A stretch of DNA of 46,496 bases from Campylobacterota bacterium (GCA_013151055.1 JAADIZ010000143.1:1-46496); one strand, 5' to 3'; positions 26,159 to 32,413 are shown, counted from the stretch's first letter. Numbers and translations are program-made. The notes: generated by a model not told the origin, from the letters alone.

Positions 26159-26398
26159 GTTTTAAAACTCCGAAAATACAAAAGATATATACAACTACAG
26201 AGAAAAAATCATAAAAAGTTTAGAGATATTTGAAGTGGAAAAAGGATTGATAAATTAAAGTGTAAAATATAAAATGTGTTTTGACCAGCTTCTCAGCTGG
26301 TCAAAACTGGTAATATCAGAAATGCTAAAAAACAAATGTTCAATTACCGTACTTAGACTGTGAGTATACCATAAAATTTATAAAATAGATATAATACT
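26159..26398. other. Non-coding stretch with a second hairpin and a possible gene remnant
   Basis: 240 bases without a supported gene. A perfect 12-bp hairpin (GTTTTGACCAGC at 26278-26289, GCTGGTCAAAAC at 26296-26307) lies about 90 bases beyond the Abi stop and may end or protect that transcript. An open frame lacking a start ends at 26259 with a lysine/glutamate-rich sequence (EKIIKSLEIFEVEKGLIN), possibly the tail of a lost gene. Confidence 0.5.
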
Positions 26399-27526
26399 TT
26401 ACTTACTTATTTTATAAAAGTGTATCACTGTTTTTATAATCATCATAAATGTAAGATTTATAGTTTTATTTTCTACATAATAGCTTTTGTTCCTTTGCAC
26501 TCTTTTGCTTAAAAGAAGTAAATCTTTATACCTATGGTATTTTATTTTTCTACTATTGCTTATGTAAGTCAAGGCGAGCAAGGAGCCAATAAAATTGTGG
26601 ATAAATCTGTTTGTCAACAGGTCTTGAATATGAATTTTTTTGATTTTTTTATCAAAACAGTTCAAATATAAATAATCAACAACTTCTCTTGTAGGCCGCT
26701 TTAGTTGTCCTACATTAAGATTATTAATTAAACAACTATTATGAGATACTGAATTGCGAAGTTTTATAATACACGATGACAAAGATCTAATTTTTCTGTA
26801 ATTAGTGCTCCTTCTTGTATGCTTTTTGTAAAAAAAATCACATAATTTAAATAATTCTCCCAGAGTGATATCTTCAGCAATTTGCCAAATTGATTTATTT
26901 TGTAACTGTTCAGCTCTTTCAGGCTGCATAGGGTATTGTTCAAGTCCTGTATCGTGTAATGTAAATTCATTGATAATTTTGTATCCATCTTCTGGTGACA
27001 AATCAAAATCTCTTAACAGTTGTGTTTTTAATGCATGTTCTATGCATGAACATATCTTGAGAGCTTCATTTGATATATGCATATCAATAACTGATAAATC
27101 CACTAAATATGCAAAATCTAAATCTTTATACTTTTCATCTTTTTTTTCAAAGTTTTTTCTATATGCAGTAAGCTTATAGTAAAATGTATTGTTTGTTAAA
27201 AAATCTTTTGCCGATGTTTCATCCATTTCTATAAATCTAACACCTTTTCTCTTTAGTTTTTCCACTTGTTCCGATATACTCAACTTGGGTTTTAATATAG
27301 GGTTAAAGAGGATAAGGTATTTTCGCTCAAACACTTTCGTACTTAAACGAAAATCAAGAGCCAGCACTTCTAATGTTTTTTCTATTTCTCTTATGATATC
27401 ATTTGGATATTTACGATCCAATGCTTTTTTTTGTATTCTACTTATCTGTTCACTGCTTATTTTCTCAAAAACTTTAGAAAGATTTGGAGTATTGCTTTCT
27501 GAGATGTCTAAAAAAAGATGCTGCAC
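26399..27526 (-). CDS. Abi_2-family abortive infection protein (HEPN domain)
   Basis: A 375-residue protein of the AbiD/AbiF (Abi_2) family. From about residue 82 it shows SISEQVEKLKRKGV, FYYKLTAYRKNF, the IEHALKTQLL helix and the HEPN RNase signature Arg257-x4-His262 in LRNSVSH. The first 80 residues are extra compared with the usual 300-residue form and may sense the trigger. Such proteins stop phage growth by killing or arresting the infected cell. It starts with GTG behind AAGGA and has its own TATAAT, so it should be made in the lysogen and defend it against other phages. Confidence 0.85.
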   Translation of the reverse strand: MQHLFLDISESNTPNLSKVFEKISSEQISRIQKKALDRKYPNDIIREIEKTLEVLALDFRLSTKVFERKYLILFNPILKPKLSISEQVEKLKRKGVRFIEMDETSAKDFLTNNTFYYKLTAYRKNFEKKDEKYKDLDFAYLVDLSVIDMHISNEALKICSCIEHALKTQLLRDFDLSPEDGYKIINEFTLHDTGLEQYPMQPERAEQLQNKSIWQIAEDITLGELFKLCDFFYKKHTRRSTNYRKIRSLSSCIIKLRNSVSHNSCLINNLNVGQLKRPTREVVDYLYLNCFDKKIKKIHIQDLLTNRFIHNFIGSLLALTYISNSRKIKYHRYKDLLLLSKRVQRNKSYYVENKTINLTFMMIIKTVIHFYKISK

Positions 27527-27557
27527 AAAAGTCCTTTTATTATTTTAATCTTCTTGT

Positions 27558-27563
27558 ATTATA
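27558..27563 (-). promoter_or_regulatory. -10 element of the abi gene
   Basis: TATAAT on the minus strand, 32 bases before the GTG start, in the 65-base gap after the repressor gene. No clear -35. No operator copy is seen, so expression should not depend on the repressor. Confidence 0.5.
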
Positions 27564-27591
27564 TAACAATTTAAAATTTTAGAAAAGTCGC

Positions 27592-28170
27592 CTATACTAT
27601 ACTCCTTAACACTTTACCAAATATCCTAAAAGTGCTTTGGTCGTCTAGGGATGTGGTGTAGCTTTCGTAGTCTTTGTTTGTGCTTATGATGCGAAGATGG
27701 CCCTCTTCGTTTATCTGTAGGAGTTTTACCATGAGGGTGTTTCTGAAGTTTAGCACATACAACCCCTCTCCTGCATAGTCTTTGATGGTGCTATCGAAAA
27801 CGACCCAGCTGTCAGAGAAGAGCAGAGGAATCATACTGTAACCATCCACCTGCATAGCAAAGAGAGACTTTGGCGGAGTAGTTTTAAATATAGCCAAATC
27901 CAAAATCAACTCACCTATCTTTTCCACACTATCTATCGACTCTACATTTACACCACCGCCTGCTCCAACTTTTGGAGATAGTTTTGTAACTTTAACAATA
28001 TTTTGTGCGTTTTGTCTTAAATCTTTCCATATTCTAGCTGGCACACCTCTTTGCTTCCACTTTGCAACAGTATTTTCATTTTCTCCTAGCTTTGATGCAA
28101 CCTCTCTGGGAGTCTCTACTTTTAGGACTTGGCAAAGGGCTTCTAAACTATCTTCTTTATTTATTTTCAT
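27592..28170 (-). CDS. Prophage repressor, CI/LexA-like S24 peptidase
   Basis: A 192-residue lysogeny repressor. The N-terminal domain has a CI-type helix-turn-helix (about 20-45: PREVASKLGENENTVAKWKQRG). The C-terminal S24 domain has Ser112 (DGYSMIP) and Lys149 (TLMVKLL), with the self-cleavage bond at Ala70-Gly71 in VGAGGG. RecA-stimulated cleavage after DNA damage would release PL and PR. It starts at ATG 28170 behind GAGGG, next to three operators, so it probably controls itself. Confidence 0.93.
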   Translation of the reverse strand: MKINKEDSLEALCQVLKVETPREVASKLGENENTVAKWKQRGVPARIWKDLRQNAQNIVKVTKLSPKVGAGGGVNVESIDSVEKIGELILDLAIFKTTPPKSLFAMQVDGYSMIPLLFSDSWVVFDSTIKDYAGEGLYVLNFRNTLMVKLLQINEEGHLRIISTNKDYESYTTSLDDQSTFRIFGKVLRSIV

Positions 28171-28186
28171 AGTTATCCCTCAAAAA

Positions 28187-28244
28187 AAGACATTAGGTCT
28201 TGACATAAAAGACATAATGTGCTAGAATTTCGACATTAGGTCAT
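28187..28244 (+). promoter_or_regulatory. PR promoter with three repressor operators
   Basis: On the plus strand TTGACA (28200-28205), 17 bases, TAGAAT (28223-28228). Three copies of the 15-bp operator are seen: AAGACATTAGGTCTT (28187-28201, over the -35), AAGACATAATGTGCT (28209-28223, in the spacer) and TCGACATTAGGTCAT (28230-28244, at the RNA start). Their centres are 22 and 21 bp apart, two helical turns, which allows cooperative binding on one face. The repressor gene diverges from here, so its own promoter overlaps. Confidence 0.88.
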
Positions 28245-28269
28245 ATTTGCATTATCATAATGCAAATAT
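28243..28269. promoter_or_regulatory. Perfect 27-bp palindrome next to the PR operators
   Basis: Arms ATATTTGCATTAT (28243-28255) and ATAATGCAAATAT (28257-28269) around one C. The sequence is different from the repressor operator, so it may be the site of a second regulator such as the Cro-like protein, or a hairpin at the 5' end of the PR transcript. Confidence 0.85.
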
Positions 28270-28315
28270 AGTAAAAGTATATTACAAAAAGCCTTAAATA
28301 TGAAAGGAATATGTC

Positions 28316-28558
28316 TTGAAATTTAGCCAAAATGTCTCATTTTTGAAAAACATCGAGTTTGGATTGTGGGAGAGTAACAAATCTTTAGAAGATTTGTGCA
28401 GCAATTGTGACGCCAAACTCTCCAGCGTAAAGACCAGACTATACATGATAAACCTATACAAAAAACTACCAACTCCACTAGATAAAAAATTAGACAGCTA
28501 TCTAAAAGAGAACTGCACAGGATACAAAGAATGGGCAAAAGAGATGATATGTGGATGA
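28316..28558 (+). CDS. Cro-like small DNA-binding protein (first PR gene)
   Basis: An 80-residue protein starting at TTG 28316, seven bases after AAAGGA; the nearby ATG at 28311 leads to a stop after two codons. Residues 24-42 (LEDLCSNCDAKLSSVKTRL) match the spacing of a helix-turn-helix, and the place, divergent from the repressor, is that of Cro. No named family is recognised; the HTH call is by pattern. Confidence 0.6.
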   Translation: MKFSQNVSFLKNIEFGLWESNKSLEDLCSNCDAKLSSVKTRLYMINLYKKLPTPLDKKLDSYLKENCTGYKEWAKEMICG

Positions 28559-28617
28559 TATATGTATTTATCGCGGGACTTTTCATAGGGTTTATCTTAC
28601 CCATAATGCTTGGGTGA
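28555..28617 (+). CDS. 20-residue membrane micro-ORF coupled to the Cro-like gene
   Basis: Starts as ATGA over the stop of the Cro-like gene and codes 20 residues, nearly all hydrophobic (IYVFIAGLFIGFILPIMLG), enough for one membrane helix. The coupling supports translation. Function unknown; several similar micro-ORFs occur further along this operon. Confidence 0.5.
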   Translation: MIYVFIAGLFIGFILPIMLG

Positions 28618-28821
28618 AAGTGATGAGTTTAATAAAGCTTTACATGTAGAGTTTTATTAAGCGTATCGAGCTTAAAAGTTTTTTAATTTACCCCTCGCTT
28701 TCCACGACCAAAGCGAGGCACTTTTGAAGTGATGTCACGATGAACACATAACCCAAGCTTGGGGATGGAAGCTTGAGGAACTTTTTATACCTGCTTATAG
28801 AGTAGGCAGATGTAAGGAGTT
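28618..28821 (+). other. Structured non-coding stretch in the PR transcript
   Basis: 204 bases without a gene but with successive hairpins: 15 pairs with two G-U at 28629-28660; 9 perfect pairs (CCTCGCTTT/AAAGCGAGG) at 28693-28718; and CAAGCTT/AAGCTTG at 28754-28775, which can alternatively fold as the palindrome CCCAAGCTTGGG (28752-28763). No T run follows any of them. This could be an antitermination, processing or regulatory RNA. Confidence 0.55.
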
Positions 28822-28884
28822 GATGATGGATTACTGGTTTATCATATTTTTAGTGGTTATGACACTATGGTTATTTGACGACTA
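28822..28884 (+). CDS. 20-residue membrane micro-ORF
   Basis: Starts at one of two ATG codons (28822, 28825), with AAGGAG three bases before the first. It codes a hydrophobic segment with a Trp at each side and a C-terminal Asp-Asp, like a single-helix membrane peptide. A short G-C hairpin (28886-28903) follows. No family recognised. Confidence 0.5.
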
Positions 28885-28907
28885 GAGGGGGTGTGTGCCC
28901 CCTTGAC

Positions 28908-29048
28908 CTACTTTTTGGTAGCAGGTTTTTTGTTTGGCTTGCTGGGAGCTGGCTTCTTGACCTTTTGTTTAGGGCGAGTATCTTCGTTGTAGATACCTCG
29001 GGTACTATTCCCACCTGTATTGACAGTATCGATAGGCTTGTCACTCAT
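28908..29048 (-). CDS. 46-residue Lys/Pro-rich small protein (with the membrane gene upstream)
   Basis: Starts at ATG 29048 six bases after a near-perfect AAGGAGGTGA, so it is surely translated. The N-terminal half is polar; the C-terminal 20 residues are lysine, proline and alanine rich (PKQKVKKPAPSKPNKKPATKK within two short blocks), a disordered basic tail that could bind nucleic acid or membrane. It is 18 bases downstream of the 168-residue membrane gene, forming a two-gene unit on the strand opposite to the early operon. Confidence 0.75.
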   Translation of the reverse strand: MSDKPIDTVNTGGNSTRGIYNEDTRPKQKVKKPAPSKPNKKPATKK

Positions 29049-29066
29049 CTAGCATCACCTCCTTTG

Positions 29067-29573
29067 TTAGTTAGATAGTATGAAAGCTAGATATATGACA
29101 TTTATGATGCTAAATATCGTAGCTATATTTGTTAAATCACTTCTTCTGTTTTGGTTTTTTGTATTGCTATCTATGGCCACTCTAGTGGAACTTAAAAAAT
29201 CAAATAGAGCTTGTGATTTAGTCCATTTATTGTCTTTGTATTTTGACATTGCTTGTAAATCATTTAAACCACCTAACTGAATATCTCTAAAAAATGCCAT
29301 AGCAACCAAGCAGATGATGATAGAAGATACAGCCAATACAACAAAACCCGTAAGAGATTGACTCCAAGACGAGCGGTATAGCTGGGCTATTATGCCAAGC
29401 ATCAAGAAGTTTATCCATAAGATAGTCTTTATGATTGATATTTGATTTGGCATCACCGTTCTTGTAAGGGCATCTAACACTCTGTTTTCAGATGCAAGAT
29501 GAAGTTTAAGATTGTGTTCATAATCTAAAACTTCTCTGTTTTGTTTGATTTTTTTTGACTCTCTAGTATTCAT
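29067..29573 (-). CDS. Three-TM membrane protein (accessory, antisense to early operon)
   Basis: A 168-residue protein with a charged cytoplasmic N-terminus (1-45), membrane segments at about 47-65, 74-95 and 147-166, and a 50-residue soluble loop between the last two. The layout resembles small membrane effectors of defence or exclusion systems, but no family is identified. Its ATG follows AAGGAG, and an extended -10 promoter lies upstream. Position and strand mark it as a moron likely active in the lysogen. Confidence 0.7.
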   Translation of the reverse strand: MNTRESKKIKQNREVLDYEHNLKLHLASENRVLDALTRTVMPNQISIIKTILWINFLMLGIIAQLYRSSWSQSLTGFVVLAVSSIIICLVAMAFFRDIQLGGLNDLQAMSKYKDNKWTKSQALFDFLSSTRVAIDSNTKNQNRRSDLTNIATIFSIINVIYLAFILSN

Positions 29574-29595
29574 GTTAACTCCTTAAATTTAGTTT

Positions 29596-29638
29596 GGAGT
29601 TGTTGTTTGTTTTAGTTGACATATTATACCACAACTCC
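29596..29638. promoter_or_regulatory. Divergent promoter region with inverted repeat
   Basis: On the minus strand an extended -10 (TGGTATAAT, TATAAT at 29628-29623) serves the membrane gene. On the plus strand TTGTTG-N16-TATTAT (29600-29627) could restart the early operon. Both lie inside GGAGTTGT (29596-29603) and ACAACTCC (29631-29638), inverted arms that could hold one regulator controlling both directions. Confidence 0.5.
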
Positions 29639-29684
29639 ACAGTAAACTTTAAAGAGTAGATAAAATCAACAAAAAGGGGAACAG

Positions 29685-29774
29685 ATGAAAAACATAGTCA
29701 AGTTCTTGCTACTTCTAATAGGAGCAGTTACATACAGCAAAAAAGAGTTGGACCAAGCAGGAGTGGAGTTATGA
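29685..29774 (+). CDS. 29-residue small protein with N-terminal hydrophobic segment
   Basis: ATG preceded by AAGGGG; the first 17 residues are hydrophobic after a short basic start (KNIVKFLLLLIGAVTY), then a polar KKELDQAGVE tail. It looks like a tiny membrane-anchored or exported peptide. No family recognised. Confidence 0.45.
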   Translation: MKNIVKFLLLLIGAVTYSKKELDQAGVEL

Positions 29775-29808
29775 GAGTAGATAGTTTAAATTTTAAAAGG
29801 AGGACAAT

Positions 29809-30138
29809 ATGTCTGAAGATACAGTAGTTTTACCACCCCAAGTGGAGGCATTTGTAAATGCTTTTCAAGCACTAGGTGGAGGTGATTTATCTATACAAGC
29901 GGGAGATAATCTCTCAAAAGCCATCAAGGCGACTATGATAGAGGGTAAAAAATCAACAGTTACCATCACTCTTGGCATAAGTAGAACAAATGACGAGATG
30001 ATAACGATAGATGGAGCAGTGAAAGCAACACTTCCAACTCCAAAAATCACAGGTGCTTTCTTTGTGGATTGCCAAAACTACTTACCAAGTAGAAACAGAC
30101 CAAACCAGCAGGTTTTAGATTTAAAAACAAGGAGATAA
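29809..30138 (+). CDS. Hypothetical early phage protein
   Basis: A 109-residue protein starting after AAAGGAGG. Features are an acidic start, a glycine-rich GGGDLSIQAGDNLSKAI stretch, a beta-rich middle (KSTVTITLGISRT) and a basic end. It sits one base before the DUF2303 gene and small proteins with this profile usually accompany that family in phage early operons. Function unknown. Confidence 0.7.
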   Translation: MSEDTVVLPPQVEAFVNAFQALGGGDLSIQAGDNLSKAIKATMIEGKKSTVTITLGISRTNDEMITIDGAVKATLPTPKITGAFFVDCQNYLPSRNRPNQQVLDLKTRR

Positions 30139-30139
30139 A

Positions 30140-30898
30140 ATGTTTGAAAAATTGATAAAATTGGTACAGAGACCATCAGAGCAGCTAAATGGTAGAGTTC
30201 TAGTTCATAAGGACTATGAAATTAAAGCGGATACTAACTATAGACCACCTCTAGCTAGAAATGTGATTGCACAAAGCATACTAGATAAGTATGATTTTAT
30301 AGAGTTCGTAAATGAGTACAAAGAAGAACAAACCAAACTCTTTTATAATGAAAACCAAATCAAAGCGGTATTTAACTATCCACTTGTGGATGAAGCGGAC
30401 TATGGTGACTCTTTTTGTGTTATGGGGCTTAGATATACAAATGATTTTAGTAGGTTTTCGTCAATGTTAGAGAAAAAAATGAGCCAAAAAGAGTTCATAA
30501 TGATGTTAAAAACTTTGGAGCCTTACATAGTAGGTTTTGACGGTAAAGAAATAGAAAATATGGACATAATAGAGATTGCCGAAAATCTACAGGCTACTAA
30601 AAACATAAACAGCATACAGAGAAACACGCAACAAAAGTTCACACTAGATGTGGAGATTAGCACAGGGCATAGTGAGATGACTATACCTAGATACATATCG
30701 TTTGAGTTCCCTATCTTTAAAAATGATTTGCAACTTAAGACCAGATTTGAAGTTGAGTTGTTTCTGGGTGGAAGTGATGATGGGTTTGAAGCTGTGCTTA
30801 TGTGCTACAAGCTAGAGCAACAAAAAGAGGAGGCACTAAAGGAACTAACCAAAGAGGTGCAAAACGGGCTAGATGGAGTAGATAGTTTTATGAGTTAA
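30140..30898 (+). CDS. DUF2303 (YfdQ-like) phage protein
   Basis: A 252-residue protein matching DUF2303 in layout: the early DFIEFVNEY, AVFNYPL, a Tyr/Phe-rich W-less middle with KKMSQKEFIMMLKTLEPYI, and C-terminal beta strands with ISFEFPIFKND and RFEVELFLG. The family is common in early regions of tailed phages and may act in DNA metabolism, but its function is not known. It is the largest gene of the PR operon. Confidence 0.7.
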   Translation: MFEKLIKLVQRPSEQLNGRVLVHKDYEIKADTNYRPPLARNVIAQSILDKYDFIEFVNEYKEEQTKLFYNENQIKAVFNYPLVDEADYGDSFCVMGLRYTNDFSRFSSMLEKKMSQKEFIMMLKTLEPYIVGFDGKEIENMDIIEIAENLQATKNINSIQRNTQQKFTLDVEISTGHSEMTIPRYISFEFPIFKNDLQLKTRFEVELFLGGSDDGFEAVLMCYKLEQQKEEALKELTKEVQNGLDGVDSFMS

Positions 30899-30908
30899 AG
30901 CACATTTA

Positions 30909-30940
30909 ACAGACCTCTAAAGCGTAGAGGTCGATTGAGT
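30909..30940 (+). repeat. Conserved intergenic hairpin, copy 1
   Basis: Stem GACCTCTA (30912-30919) with TAGAGGTC (30925-30932), loop AAGCG. The flanks AACA before and GATTGAGT after are the same as in copy 2 (31230-31261). It lies 10 bases after the DUF2303 stop. No T run follows. Confidence 0.9.
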
Positions 30941-30964
30941 AGAAAACCAACAAAAAGGAAAAAT

Positions 30965-31222
30965 ATGAAAAAAGAAATTAGATTAGGTGACAAAGTAGAA
31001 GATACAGTAACAGGTTTACGCGGTATTGTTACTGCTAGAGTGGAGTATCTGAATGGATGTGTTCAGTTCTGCGTGATTCCTAAAATAAAAGACAAAAGTG
31101 GGAAGTCTTCCGAATACATAGATGTTCAACAATTAAGAAAATTAAAAGGTGGTTTACAAATAAAAGCTCGTGCGGTGGGAGGACACAAGGCAAATACTCC
31201 AAATCCCAGCTATAAAATATAA
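30965..31222 (+). CDS. Small phage protein, 85 residues
   Basis: I chose ATG 30965 behind AAGGA; the upstream in-frame codons from 30935 run into the hairpin flank. The product starts KKEIRLGDKVEDTVTGLRGIVTARVEYLNGC, a small beta-barrel type sequence (SH3-like or KOW-like) recurring in phage early regions, and ends in a basic tail. Function unknown. It is framed by the two hairpin copies. Confidence 0.72.
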   Translation: MKKEIRLGDKVEDTVTGLRGIVTARVEYLNGCVQFCVIPKIKDKSGKSSEYIDVQQLRKLKGGLQIKARAVGGHKANTPNPSYKI

Positions 31223-31229
31223 CCCACTG

Positions 31230-31261
31230 AACAGACCTCTACATGTAGAGGTCGATTGAGT
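31230..31261 (+). repeat. Conserved intergenic hairpin, copy 2
   Basis: Stem GACCTCTA (31234-31241) with TAGAGGTC (31246-31253) around CATG, giving a perfect 20-bp palindrome. The outer 12 and 16 bases equal those of copy 1 while the loop differs, so the stem and flanks are kept. It lies eight bases after a stop. The rest of the gap to 31409 shows no gene. Confidence 0.9.
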
Positions 31262-31409
31262 GTGTTTACTCATGATTTTAAGTTTATCCTTTTTGGAAGG
31301 TGTGCATGTAGCAAAATAGATATGCAACTCTCCTTTAAACTTTTTGCAACGCAGCGCCCACCAAAGATGCCGCATGCACATCGTCCAAAGAGGATATAAA
31401 AGGAAAAAA

Positions 31410-31634
31410 ATGCAGACAAAAAAGATGAGTTGGATAGAGACTGTGACGAGTACGGCAATAGGGTTTATCGTGTCGCTTGTGTTGGTAAACATAGTGTTGC
31501 CAGCATTTGCTTTTAATGTGAGGTTTGCACAAAGTTTAACGATAACAGCAATCTTCACGGTGGCAAGTATCATTAGAGGATATGGAGTACGCCGACTGTT
31601 TAACTATATATACCAAAAAAGGAGTGAGGGATGA
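31410..31634 (+). CDS. Small two-TM membrane protein, DUF7220-like
   Basis: A 74-residue protein from ATG 31410, seven bases after AAAGGA. It reads SWIETVTSTAIGFIVSLVLV and later ITAIFTVASIIRGYGVRRLFN, a strongly conserved small phage membrane protein with two helices (about 10-30 and 38-58) and a basic end. Role unknown; the family is widespread in phage early regions. Its stop overlaps the next gene. Confidence 0.78.
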   Translation: MQTKKMSWIETVTSTAIGFIVSLVLVNIVLPAFAFNVRFAQSLTITAIFTVASIIRGYGVRRLFNYIYQKRSEG

Positions 31635-31840
31635 GAGAAGAGAGAGTTTATAGTCAGCAGAGAGTCGCGCGGATGAGTGAAGATGAGAGGAAGTGGGCTA
31701 TTGATATGGTGAAAACTTCAAATTCTCTCACTCCACAGGAGAAAGAGGAGAATTTGCGAGTATTGCAAAGAGACATAAAAGCCGAAATCCAAGCAAGGAT
31801 AGTAGCAGAGTCCGCGGATATAGATAATATAGGAGCTTGA
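31631..31840 (+). CDS. Hypothetical 69-residue helical protein
   Basis: Not recognised. A soluble, charged, wholly helical protein (EDERKWAIDMVKTSNSLTPQEKEENLRVLQ). It overlaps the DUF7220-like gene by four bases (ATGA) and precedes the next gene by one base, so it belongs to the tightly packed early operon. Confidence 0.65.
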   Translation: MREERVYSQQRVARMSEDERKWAIDMVKTSNSLTPQEKEENLRVLQRDIKAEIQARIVAESADIDNIGA

Positions 31841-31841
31841 G

Positions 31842-32075
31842 ATGATAAGTAAAATAGAGTTACTAAGCATAATAGGTGATGAGATGAAACCATCTGTGCT
31901 TGCACTGGTGTCCAAGCTTCCTATCATACCATCAAAATTTGAGATTATAAAAGGCAGAAAGATACCCTTTTATAACAAAACAGAGATGATCCACGCTCTA
32001 AAGATGAGAAAATCAAGAGCAGGAAGCACCGCACACATAACAAAACTAGAGATGATAGAGAGGTTGGAGGGATGA
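31842..32075 (+). CDS. Hypothetical 77-residue basic protein
   Basis: Not recognised. The sequence has a helical start, a proline-containing centre (KLPIIPSKFEIIKGRKIPFYNKTEMIHAL) and a basic C-terminus with a repeated TEMIHAL/LEMIERL pattern. Overlaps the next gene by four bases. The basic charge suggests nucleic-acid contact, but this is only inference. Confidence 0.65.
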   Translation: MISKIELLSIIGDEMKPSVLALVSKLPIIPSKFEIIKGRKIPFYNKTEMIHALKMRKSRAGSTAHITKLEMIERLEG

Positions 32076-32278
32076 ATATAAATTTAAGAGGTGCATATAA
32101 AAATCAAAACAGAGAGTTAATCACCATAAAAAACAAAATAGCAAACACCAACGAAGTAAGTGAGATATTGGAGGATATGGAAAATATAATTGGAGATGCA
32201 CAATGGCTCAACGAACAGCTTTTGGATTTTTTAATAGAGATAAGAGATAGAAAAAAAGAGGGTGAAAAAGGTGATTGA
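32072..32278 (+). CDS. Hypothetical 68-residue helical protein
   Basis: Not recognised. A soluble helical protein with regular spacing of Ile and Leu (ANTNEVSEILEDMENIIGDAQWLNEQLLDFLIEIRDRKK), probably a helical hairpin or oligomer. It is coupled by overlap to the gene before. Confidence 0.62.
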   Translation: MNINLRGAYKNQNRELITIKNKIANTNEVSEILEDMENIIGDAQWLNEQLLDFLIEIRDRKKEGEKGD

Positions 32279-32333
32279 TGAGCTTATAGATGTTTTATGT
32301 TTGGGAGAAACAGATGAAATACCTACTAAATAA
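32271..32333 (+). CDS. Possible 20-residue micro-ORF (GTG start)
   Basis: A GTG overlapping the end of the previous gene, after GAGGG, opens an acidic 20-residue frame that overlaps the following micro-ORF in another frame. Only the spacing supports it. Confidence 0.25.
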   Translation: MIDELIDVLCLGETDEIPTK

Positions 32334-32403
32334 CATAGATATAGCTATAACACTACTTTTAGGATTTATCGCTGTATATATCGTACATGGGGTTATGGGA
32401 TAA
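32314..32403 (+). CDS. 29-residue membrane micro-ORF
   Basis: ATG after GGGAGAAAC (moderate ribosome site). It codes a short polar start and one membrane helix (IAITLLLGFIAVYIVHGVMG). It is the fourth tiny membrane ORF of this operon. Confidence 0.45.
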   Translation: MKYLLNNIDIAITLLLGFIAVYIVHGVMG

Positions 32404-32413
32404 CAAATAAACA

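Noticed and set aside
26278-26307. Perfect 12-bp hairpin as an intrinsic terminator
   Set aside because: No proper T run follows on the plus strand and only a broken T-rich stretch follows on the minus strand, so I list it as a hairpin of unknown role.
28875-29078. Plus-strand open frame of 67 codons
   Set aside because: It has no ribosome site and lies opposite the 46-residue gene, which has a near-perfect one. It is a shadow frame.
30909-31261. Hairpin pair as a CRISPR array
   Set aside because: Only two clear copies about 320 bases apart with a gene between them; spacing and structure do not fit, and no cas gene is present.
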